Assembly (NCBI RefSeq): GCF_023898315.1
Contig: NC_064617.1
Coordinates: forward strand, 711,781,202-711,845,201
DNA length: 64,000 nt
Direction: 5' to 3'
DNA from: Schistocerca nitens
Taxonomy: Eukaryota; Arthropoda; Insecta; Orthoptera; Acrididae
This document shows, one piece after another, positions 43,952-52,797 of the stretch. Position 1 is the stretch's first letter. Every line of letters begins with the position of its first letter. The notes under the pieces were generated by a model that was not told the origin of the DNA, did not search any database, and worked only from the letters and a program-made list of their open reading frames with translations. The translations under genes and the position numbers were made by a program.

Positions 43952-46822
43952 TTGATGCGCCCCGCCACGAATTCCTCTGCTGTGCCAACCCCTTCATCTC
44001 AAAGTAGCACTTGCAACCTACATCCTCAATTATTTGCTGGATGTTTTCTAATCTCTGTCTTCCTCTACAGTTTTTCCCCTCTACAGCTCCCTCTAGTACC
44101 ATGGAAGTCATTCCCTCATGTCTTTAACACATGTCCTATCATCCTGTCCCTTCTCCTTATCAGTGTTTTCCACATATCCCTTTCCTCTCTGGTTCTGCGC
44201 AGAACCTCCTCATTCGTTACCTTATCAGTCCACCTAAGTTTCAACATTCGTCTATAGCACAACATCTCAAATGCTTAGATTCTCTTGCTTTCCGGTTTCC
44301 CACAGTCCATGTTTCACTACCATACAATGCTGTACTCCAGACGTACATTCTCAGAAATTTCTTCCTCAAATTAAGACCGGTATTTGATATTAGTAGACCT
44401 CTCTTGGCCAGAAATGCCTTTTTTGCCATAGCGATTCTGCTTTTGATGTCCTCCTTGCTCCGTCCGTCATTGGTTATTTTACTGCCTAGGTAGCAAAATT
44501 CCTTACCTTCATCTACTTCGTGACCATCAGTCCTGGTAAGTTCCTCGCTGTTCTCATTTCTACTATTCTCACTACCTTCGTCTTTCTTCGATTTACTCTC
44601 AATCCATATTGTGTACTTATTAGACTATTCATTCCATTCAGCAGAGCATGTAATTCTTCTTCACTTTCACTCAGGATAACAATGTCATCAGCGAATCGTA
44701 TCTTTGATATCCTTTCTCCTTGAATTTTAATTCCACTCCTGAACCTTTCTTTTATTTCCATCATTGCTTCCTCGATGTGCAGATTGAACAGTAGAGGCAA
44801 AATACTACATCCTTGTCTTACGCCCTTTGAATACAAGCACTTCGATCTTGGTCGTTCACTCTTATTATTCCCTCTTGCTTGTGGTAAATATTGTATATGG
44901 CCCGTCTCTCTCTATAGCTTATCCCTACTTTTCTCAGAATTTTGAACATCTTGCACAATTTTAAAATTGTCGAAAGCTTTTTCCATGTCGACAAATCCTA
45001 TGAACGTGTCTTGATTTTTCTTTAGTCTTGCTTCCATTATTAACCGCAACGTCGGAATTGCCTCTCTCGTGCCTTTACCTTTCCTAAAGCGAAACCGACA
45101 GTGATCTAGCGCATCCTCAATTTTCTTTTCCATTCGTCCGTATATTATTCTTGTAAGCAACTTGGATGCATCTGATTGTCAGATGGTATGGCGCTAGACT
45201 CCTGCATTCTACACACGACCGTGAATAGTCTATTTGTTGCCACTTCCCCCAATGATTTTAGAAATTCTGATGGAATATTATCTATCCCTTCTGCCTTATT
45301 TGATCTTAAGTCCTCCAAAGCTCTTTTAAATTCTGATTCTAATACTGGATACCCTATCGCTTCTAAATCTACTCCTGTTTCTTCTTCTGTCATATCAGAC
45401 AAATCTTCTGCCTCATAGAGGCTTTCAATATATTATTTCCACCTATGCGCTCTCTCCACTGCATTTAACAGTGGAATTCGCGTTGCGCTCTTAATGTTAT
45501 TACCCTTGCTTTTAATGTCACCGAAGGTTGTTTTGACTTTCCTGCATGCTGAGTCTGTCCTTCTGACAATCATTTCTTTTTCGATGTCTTCAAATTTTTC
45601 CTGCAGCCATTTCGTCTTAGTTTCCCTGCACTTCCTATTTATTTCATTCCTCAGCGACTTGTATTTCTCTATTCCTGTGTTTCCCGGAACATTTTTATAC
45701 TTCCACCTTTCATCAATCAATTGAAGTATTTCTTCTGTTACCCACGTTTTCCTCGCAGTTACCTTCTTTGTACCTGTGTTCCCCCCCCCCCCCCCCCCCA
45801 ACTTCTGTGATGGCCTTTTTTTAGAGATGTCGATTCCTCTTCAACTGTACTGCCTACTGAGCTATTCCTTATTGCTGTATCTATAGCCTTCCAGAACTTC
45901 AAGTGTATCTCGTCATTCCTTAGTACTTCCGTCTCCCACTTCTTTGCGTATTTCTTCTCCCTGAATAATGCCTTAAACTTCAGCCTACTCTTCATCACTA
46001 ATGTATTGTGATCTGAGTCTATGACTGCTCCTGGATACGCCTTACAATGCAGTATCTGATTTCTGAATCTCTGTCTGACCATGATGTAATCTAAATGAAA
46101 TCTTCCCGTATCACCAGGCCTTTTCCAAGTATACCTCCTCTTCTTGTGATTCTTGAACACAGCATTCTCTGCTACTAGCTGAAACTTGATACAGAACTCA
46201 AATTAGTGTTTCTCGTCTCTCGTCCCAATCCCATAATCTCCTGTAACCTTTTCTTTTACTCTTTCCCCTACAGCTGCATTCCAGACTCGCATGACTATTA
46301 GATTTTCATATCCCTATACATACTGTATTACCCTTTCAATCTCCTCATATTCTTTACCACTTCATCTTCAGCTTGCGACGTCGGCATGTATACCTGAACT
46401 ACCGTTATTGGTGTTGGTTCGCTGTCGATTCTGATAAGAACAACCTGGTCACTGAACTGTTCACAGTAACACACCCTCTGCCCTACCTTCCTATTCATAA
46501 CGAATCCTACTCCCGTTATACCATTTTCTGCTGCTGTTGCCATCAACCTATAACCATCTGACCAGAAGTCCTGGTCATCTTTCCACGTCACTTCACAGAC
46601 CCCTACTATATCTAGATTGAGCCTTTGCATTTCCCTTTTCAGATTTTCTAGTTTCCCTACCACGTTCAAGCTTCTGACATTCCAGGCCGCTACTCTAAGA
46701 ACGTTATCCTTCCATTGATTATTCACTCTTTTTCTCATCGTAACCTCCCCCTTGGCAGTCCCCTCCTGGAGATCCGGATGGAGGACTATAGCGGAATCTT
46801 TTGCCACTGGACAGATCATCAT
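43952..46822 (-). pseudogene. Broken RTE endonuclease-reverse transcriptase polyprotein
   Basis: From the 5' side: 46822-46328 gives the start of an AP-type endonuclease (LRVAAWNVRSLNVVGKLENLKREMQRLNLDIVGVCEVTWK, VVQVYMPTS). A frameshifted gap is followed by 46160-45759 (RRYTWKRPGDTGRFHLDYIMVRQRF, IDSDHNTLVMKSRLK, the catalytic SDH). Then come 45801-45433 (linker), 45402-45145 and 45160-44912 (RT), 44836-44513 (GVRQGCSILPLLFNL, IRFADDIVIL active site intact) and 44429-44241 (post-RT). A C run of about 20 bases (45780-45799) shifts the frame at the endonuclease-linker junction. It was formerly a single protein that nicks and copies into target DNA; it is now dead. Confidence 0.88.
45780..45799 (+). 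repeat. Homopolymer C tract inside the RTE ORF
   Basis: About 20 C residues where related copies have ordinary coding sequence; it produces a poly-glycine stretch and a frameshift on the minus strand. Confidence 0.9.
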
Positions 46823-47070
46823 GACACTTCTTCAACTGCAGGCCACAAGTGCTGTGGATACACGTTACGTGTCTTTAATGCAGTGGTTTCCATTGCCTTC
46901 TGCATCTTCATGCCATTGGTCATTGCTCATTCTTCCGCCTTTAGGGGCAGTTTCCCCTGATCCCCTGTCCGCTCCTCCGCCCTCTTTGACAAGGCTGTTG
47001 GCAGAATGAGAAGTGACTTCTTATGCAGGAAGTTTTCGGCCGTCAATGCTGATTAGCAATCAAAATTTAA

Positions 47071-47147
47071 GTAGCGGCGGGATTCGAACCCAGAACCGAA
47101 GACGTTTTGAAAATGAATCAAAGACGCTACCCCTAGACCACGGGTGC
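47071..47147 (-). promoter_or_regulatory. tRNA-like Pol III promoter module at the RTE 5' end
   Basis: The minus strand reads GCACCCGTGGTCTAGGGG (A box TGGTCTAGGGG), an anticodon-arm-like segment with a GAAAATGAATC inverted pair, and B box GGGTTCGAATCCC, ending GCCGCTAC. The T arm is a convincing stem-loop but the acceptor stem does not close, so it is not a working tRNA. The element's 5' untranslated region begins directly after it. Confidence 0.65.
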
Positions 47148-47175
47148 ATCAGATATTAAATAAAAATTTCTCTTT

Positions 47176-47389
47176 TTCTAATAATTTCCGGGTATGCAGC
47201 CGGATCCCGTCTACATTCTGCCACGATATTTCGGCCCAGAGACGTCCGGCCATCATCAGGTGAGTACACAACTACTGAAGAGCCCTGGTGCAGTCGCGGT
47301 ATTTATGCCGAATCTCCGGACGTCTCTGGGCCGAAATATCGTGGCAGAATGTAGACGGGATCCGGCTGCATACCCGGAAATTATTAGAA
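47176..47389. repeat. Inverted repeat with near-perfect 74-bp arms (Penelope-like terminus)
   Basis: 47176-47249 and 47316-47389 are inverted copies (AATTTCCGGGTATGCAGCC, GGATCCCGTCTACATTCTG, CGATATTTCGGCCCAGAG) around a 66-bp centre. The module lies downstream, in the coding sense, of the Penelope-like element and contains its hammerhead-like core. Confidence 0.85.
47225..47262 (-). ncRNA. Candidate hammerhead ribozyme
   Basis: The minus strand reads CAC-CTGATGA (core, 47259-47253), a 4-bp GGCC/GGCC stem II with a loop of 11 bases, GAAA (47232-47229), then ATAT-C, GTG. The CAC and GTG flanks pair as stem I. The ATAT suits the very short, possibly dimeric stem III described for hammerheads of Penelope-like elements. 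The predicted cut follows C at 47225. One oddity is an extra T between CTGATGA and stem II. Confidence 0.55.
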
Positions 47390-47536
47390 GAAGAAATACG
47401 CCGGGAAAATTTCAGAAGTCACAAAAATTTCTCTGTTTTCCAGCCGAATCAGGTGATTAAAATTGCACGAGCTTCCGGCCAAGCACTCCTTGGCCATTGT
47501 CAAGTGGTATGACTGCCAGTGGGCTGCTAGTAAGCC

Positions 47537-47726
47537 CGCCGGCCGGAGTGGCCAAGCGGTTCTAGGTGCTACAGTCTGGAACCGCGTGACCGCTACGGTC
47601 GCAGGTTCGAATCCTGCCTCGGGCATGGATGTCCTTAGGTTAGTTAGGTTTAAGTAGTTCTAAGTTCTAGGGGACTGATTATCACTGCAGTTAAGTCCCA
47701 TAGTGCTCAGAGCCATTTGAACCATA
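47537..47726 (+). mobile_element. tRNA-derived SINE, type B, full-length, nested
   Basis: Head CGCCGGCCGGAGTGGCC, A-box-like GTGGCCAAGCGG, B box GGTTCGAATCC (47603-47613), body ending CTCAGAGCCATTTGAACC. It is flanked by TGCTAGTAAGCC (47525-47536) and TGCTAGTACGCC (47727-47738), a 12-bp duplication with one change. Confidence 0.93.
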
Positions 47727-47750
47727 TGCTAGTACGCCCCCTTACATGCA

Positions 47751-49077
47751 CTAACTGCCGACTGTGACGTCACTAGTGCTCATGGCATCGTCATATATGG
47801 GTATCTGCGATCGATGTGTCCGCTTCTGCCATGCAACCGCAGGTGGATCACAGGCCGCAATGAACGGCGGACTGCTGCTTCTACTAAGACTGTTATCGGT
47901 GATTTTTATTTCAGTGGATTCTTTAATTACACAGACGCATAAGCCGTTAGTGCGAGCCACGACAGAGGTTTTGTCAAATTTTATCTGGTATCCGTTTCCT
48001 AAAGCACGCTCAGCTAAAGCGGATTTCTCGGGCTAGCTTAGACGGTAAAGCATCTCATAATTCTTCCTGAGTTGTTCTACAGTGCGTACTGTTTGTTCGA
48101 CGTAAGACTGGCTACTCTCGCAAGTTATCTTATAGGCCCCAAGTGTTCTGAGACTTGCTGCATCTTTAACAGGTTACAGAAACCCTCGGACTTTCGTTGG
48201 AGATCTGAAGTTCGATTTGATCTTGTATATTTTCAGTAGGAGGCTTATCTTGCCCGACACTGAGTCGCAGAACGACACGAAAGCAAGTTTCTTTTCTTGC
48301 TCCTCGGCGGTGGTCTTATTGTGATTCTTGATTGAACCAAATTCATTCATTTGATGAAGGTTTAAGCCGTTTTTCCTGAAGATCTTGCGTAAGTGGCTCA
48401 ACTCGTGGGGCAGTTGACCAACGTTTGATATCATTATAGCATTACGCACCAATGTTTGTAACACAGTGCCGAGTGACAATGGCTGATATCGTGCAGGTAC
48501 GGATCGGTGTGAGCAGGTTTTCTATAGACGCTCTGGTCAAGCCATCCATTTCGTTTTCGGCGGACGAGGACGTCGAGAAAGGGCAATGCACTGTCTTTCT
48601 CTATCTCCATGGTGAACAGGATGTTGCTGTTAATTCTGTTGAGGTGTTTCAAGAACTCGTCAAGTTTCTCACGTCCTTGGGACCAAATGATGAAAGTATT
48701 ATCAACGTACTGAAAGAAAAACTAGACGTTAATGGCGCCGTGTCTAGGGCAATACCCTCTAAATTCTCCAGGAAGAGGTTTGCAACAGCTGGAGCTAATG
48801 GCCTTCCCATAGCAACGCCGTGCGTCTGATCGTAATAATGGATAGTATAGAAAACAAGAAGACGTAAGACTGTGCCTAAAAAGTTCGATTACGTAACTCA
48901 CAAAGAACTGGGACACTAGGTGCAAAGACTTCGACAGGTACGTTCATAAACAGCGCTACCATATCAAAACTTGCCATAATGATAGTTAACAATTTAGAAG
49001 TGAGACAGAATGGCGTCCCAGCCTTGCCGATCTTCCGTAAAACACAAGTAGTAGGCAGTCTAGGTGCCTGAGAGATT
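47751..49077 (-). pseudogene. Penelope-like RT and GIY-YIG endonuclease remnant
   Basis: Minus-strand frames give, in order, ASFDMVALFMNVPVEVF (RT motif A, about 48960), QTHGVAMGRPLAPAVANLFLEN (motif B, about 48800), QYVDNTFIIWSQGREKL (motif C as YVDN instead of YVDD, about 48700), FTMEIEKDSALPFLDVLVRRK and QSVYRKPAHTDPYLH, HELSHLRKIFRKNGL, EEQEKKLAFVSFCDSVSGKI, then LRTLGAYKITCESSQSYVEQTVRTVEQ (GIY-YIG-type endonuclease, about 48170-48080) and EKSALAERALGNGYQIKFDKTSVVARTNG. The RT N-terminus is missing, frames are interrupted and one active-site aspartate is changed, so it is inactive. The domain order is diagnostic of Penelope-like elements. Confidence 0.9.
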
Positions 49078-49078
49078 G

Positions 49079-49262
49079 TTGTTGTTGTTGTTGTTGTTTT
49101 TGGGGGGAGAAGACCATACAGCGAGGTCATCGGTCTCATCGGATTAGGGAAGGATGGGGAAGGAAGTCGGCCGTGCCCTTTGAAAGGAACCATCCCAGCA
49201 TTTGCCAGGAGCGATTTAGGGAAATCACGGAAAACCTAAATCAGGATGGCCGGACGCGGGAT
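49079..49262 (-). mobile_element. tRNA-derived SINE, type E, 5'-truncated, with GTT tail
   Basis: Minus-strand body (CATCCTGATTTAGG, GTGATTTCCCTAAATCGC, AAAGGGCACGGCCGAC) matches the full copy at 61705-61925. The tRNA-like head is absent and the 3' tail is an (AAC/GTT)n repeat at 49079-49096. Confidence 0.85.
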
Positions 49263-49545
49263 AGAGAGAGATTCTCGATGACGCTGTCAACCAGTAACAC
49301 CGTTAATAGAGGTGGGTGCCTGAGGTTCAGCGCGGCGTGAGATCCAGCGAGCGTGCTGTTGAAGCGGGCATATCGAACGTCGAGTCACCTTAGGACTAGT
49401 GACTTCACAGCCGGCATCTAATGCATATAAGGACGTACCAACAGCCCACTAACAGTCCTGTCGCTTGATAATGGCCAAGGAATGCCTGGCAGAAAGCTCG
49501 TGTAATTTTAATCACATTGTGCAATTGGAAACACGAGAATGTATA

Positions 49546-51276
49546 TTATTCAACGTCACTGCCGCGAAACGCTGCGTTCTTACAATATCAGACATGTCTG
49601 AATAACATGTCGTCGTGGATTATAAAACATACGGATATATACCAGTCGTTTCATCATATTATATGAGTGCCAGTTAAAAATACGTGAACCGGAGCGGAAT
49701 GAATCAGGATTTTATACTGTGACATGTAAACATATTGTTGTGGGACTATGATTTGTTTAATTTACAATGGTTATCTGTAAGGATAAGGGACGCGTTTATG
49801 GCACGAGCTTATGTGAGAAGCTAGTATGATTATGAATTTAAAAGAGTCAGTCGAACGCCAGGTACAATAGAATAAATAACCTGTTTCCCTTCCTCAATAC
49901 GGCTCTAGCTCTCCATAGATTATATAGCTTATACAGCGCTTGTTACCTAAATAATAATCTCTGAAATGGTACAGACGAATATCAGTGTCATTTCCTGTCT
50001 CGATGTGATTTGTGCTCACCCGAACACTTCGTTGACCAACATTATCACAGCACACGACGTTAAAGTGTGTCTGTCGTGCCTAATATTAGCTGTAGTCCCG
50101 GTTTTTTAATTAGCACTTAGATCGCATGATGAAATGACTATTAAATGTGTCCACATATGTTTCGTAATATTTCGACAACGACATGCCATTCAGACATGTC
50201 TGATATTTCCTCATTTTGTACGTAACGCTCCTTAAATTGTGTTTATCAAATGTTGACATATTATGTCTTGCACTTCGTCATACAGACGTTTTATTGGTTT
50301 CAGTTTTCAGTTTTTACTTGAAAAGGGATCTACAGCCGATATCGCGAAAGTGAAATAAATAATCAATAAAAACTTTGAGTCAAGCAGGGACAATGATTTC
50401 ATCTAAAAATGATGAATTCCAGTTCACAGTGGGATTTTGGTGAGGAAATGGACATGTTATTATGACACTTGAAAATGGAATATATCGGAACGGGAAATCG
50501 GAAACATCAACATAAAAACTTGCTGAGAATTCGTTTTAACGCCTGAGGTATGTGATAAAGGGTTCACTAACTACATTTGATAAGATCGGTGTCAGTTCCA
50601 CGAAGTTCTCGAGCTTGTGCAGAAATATATATTTTCTGAATACTGTAGTGCCCGAATACCAAGGCAAGAAGAAAAGCTGACTCTGTTCTTGAGAAAAGTT
50701 TCATTTAAATTTCTTAAAAAAATGACGTATATATCAGTCTACTTATCCGTAATTTTGTAGCTCGCAAAAAAAGGAACTACGTAAGGAAATGAAAGAAATT
50801 GTAGAAAATTTTTTCTAGGTGAGCGTGACTTAAGCAACTGAAGTTGGAGCCACGTCCATGGAGTTACTGAGAAGTATCAACGATAAACCATTGTCTTCTG
50901 TAGAGCAACAAGGAACAGTAACATCGTGCAGCTGAGGTATTTTCGAACCTTGAGGTCGAGGAGACTGATTGCCGAGGAGAGGTGCTTCAGTTTGCGAAAA
51001 TACGTGACACTCGCACAACAAACGGTTTCTCGGACACTGCGTTGAGCAGGCCGAAGCCGCTGCACTGCCCAGTGCCCCGAAGCGCGGTATTACACGAGTG
51101 GCATCTGGATAACAAAAACGACCCTGCGACATTTGCGTCACAACGTGCACCTAGTCTTAAGCCCCTTAATCATGAGCCACTGGTCTGTAAGCGGAGGCGA
51201 CGTTTTACTGCAGGGCCTTTGGCGCATTGTGTCGTATTTATCGATTTCACTGGCTGTTGTATTCCTTGGCTGTGGA
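49546..51276. other. No gene recognised
   Basis: About 1.7 kb of AT-rich DNA with short frames only. One 140-codon plus-strand frame (50982-51404) runs into the Dong-like copy and has no domain. Confidence 0.4.
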
Positions 51277-51294
51277 TTATATTATTATTATTAT
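51277..51294 (+). repeat. TTA repeat at the 3' junction of Dong-like copy A
   Basis: Short ATTATTATTA tract that abuts the element's 3' end. It fits the known preference of Dong elements for TAA repeats. Confidence 0.8.
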
Positions 51295-52767
51295 TTCTTT
51301 ACTTTCTCAGACTTTTTAGAAGTCTGGTTAAGAATGGAGTGACGCGGACCTTTATCAAGCGTCACTTCCTTTTTGCTGTACGGTACATGTTATATTGCAT
51401 TTAGGAACTTTCGGGTAATTGAACATGTATCAATAATTACGGATTTCTGTAATTGTATATATATGTTTGGATGTAGCTGTATTGCTTTGATGTATTGGTG
51501 GATATTGTGTGGTATGACTCCTGTAGTTGATAGTATAATTGGTATGATGTCAACTTTATCCTGATGCCACATGTCTTTGACTTCCTCAGCCAGTTGGATG
51601 TATTTTTCAATTTTTTCTCCTGTTTTCTTTTGTATATTTGTTGTATTGGGTATGGATATTTCGATTAATTGTGTTAATTTCTTCTTTTTATTGGTGAGTA
51701 TGATGTCAGGTTTGTTATGTGGCGTTGTTTTATCTGTTATAATGGTTCTGTTCCAGTATAATTTGTATTCATCATTCTCCAGTACATTTTGTGGTGCATA
51801 CTTGTATGTAGGAACGTGTTGTTTTATAAGTTTATGTTGTAAGGCAAGCTGTTGATGTATTATTTTTGCGACATTGTCATGTCTTCTGGGGTATTCTGTA
51901 TTTGCTAGTATTGTACATCCGCTTGTGATGTGATCTACTGTTTCTATTTGTTGTTTACAAAGTCTGCATTTATCTGTTGTGGTATTGGGATCTTTAATAA
52001 TATGCTTGCTGTATTACCTGGTGTTTATTGTTTGATCCTGTATTGCAATCATGAATCCTTCTGTCTCACTGTATATATTGCCTTTTCTTAGCCATGTGTT
52101 GGATGCGTCTTGATCGATGTGTGGCTGTGTTAGATGATACGGGTGCTTGCCATGTAGTGTTTTCTTTTTCCAATTTACTTTCTTCGTATCTGTTGATGTT
52201 ATGTGATCTAAAGGGTTGTAGAAGTGGTTATGAAGTTGCAGTGGTGTAGCCGATGTATTTATATGAGTGATTGCCTTGTGTATTTTGCTAGTTTCTGCTC
52301 GTTCTAGAAAGAATTTTCTTAAATTGTCTACCTGTTCATAGTGTAGGTTTTTTATGTCGATAAATCCCCTTCCTCCTTCCTTTCTGCTTAATGTGAATCT
52401 TTCTGTTGCTGAATGTATGTGATGTATTCTATATTTGTGGCATTGTGATCGTGTAAGTGTATTGAGTGCTTCTAGGTCTGTGTTACTCCATTTCACTACT
52501 CCAAATGAGTAGGTCAATATTGGTATGGCATAAGTATTTATAGCTTTTGTCTTGTTTCTTGCTGTCAATTCTGTTTTCAGTATTTTTGTTAGTCTTTGTC
52601 TATATTTTTCTTTTAGTTCTTCTTTAATATTTGTATTATCTATTCCTATTTTTTGTCTCTATCCTAGATATTTATAGGCATCCGTTTTTTCCATCGCTTC
52701 TATGCAGTCGCTGTGGTTATCCAATATGTAATCTTCTTGTTTAGGGTGTTTTCCCTAGACTATGCTA
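51295..52767 (-). mobile_element. R4/Dong-like LINE, copy A, 5'-truncated
   Basis: Near-identical to the 3' part of copy B (55491-56950), from the 3' end TTTCTTTACTTTCTCAGAC to a truncation at about 52767, followed by a short TTA tract. It encodes the C-terminal third, broken by an in-frame TAA near 52014 (NTR-stop-YSK, where copy B has NTRYYSK). The C-terminal endonuclease frame resumes below that stop. Confidence 0.92.
52014..52568 (-). pseudogene. C-terminal fragment of Dong-like RT protein
   Basis: 184 codons (TARNKTKAINTYAIPILTYSFGVVKWSN to IQDQTINTR) matching the region after the RT domain of the intact protein in copy B with few changes. It ends at a premature stop. The zinc-knuckle and restriction-like endonuclease parts follow in 52013-51390, interrupted. 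Confidence 0.88.
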
Positions 52768-52797
52768 TTTTATTATTATTTCTTTACTTTCTCAGAC

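Larger units (their letters stand above)
43921..47147 (-). mobile_element. RTE/BovB-like LINE, family 2, near full-length
   Basis: The longest family 2 copy. It has a T tract at 43921-43927, the family 3' end (CATCAGTCTTCTGACTG), post-RT, RT, endonuclease, a 5' untranslated region to about 47070 and a tRNA-like 5' end (47071-47147). It extends about 1 kb further 5' than the copy at 4249-6132, showing where that one was truncated. I found no clear flanking duplication. Coding frames are broken in several places. Confidence 0.88.
47455..49545 (-). mobile_element. Penelope-like retroelement with inverted terminal blocks
   Basis: The coding part (47751-49077, minus) lies between two blocks that are inverted copies: 47455-47536 plus 47727-47840, and 49345-49511 (TGATTAAAATT, CACGAGCTT, TTGGCCATT, CAGCCCACT, GTCACTAGT). 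The left block is split by a type B SINE. A second SINE fragment (49079-49262) sits at the N-terminal side of the RT. Penelope-like elements are known for terminal repeats in direct or inverted orientation. Confidence 0.8.

Noticed and set aside
47071-47147. A genuine tRNA gene
   Set aside because: A and B boxes are present but the acceptor stem does not pair. The same applies to the heads at 12950-13162, 25211-25292, 42254-42327 and 61705-61780, so these are tRNA-derived repeat modules.
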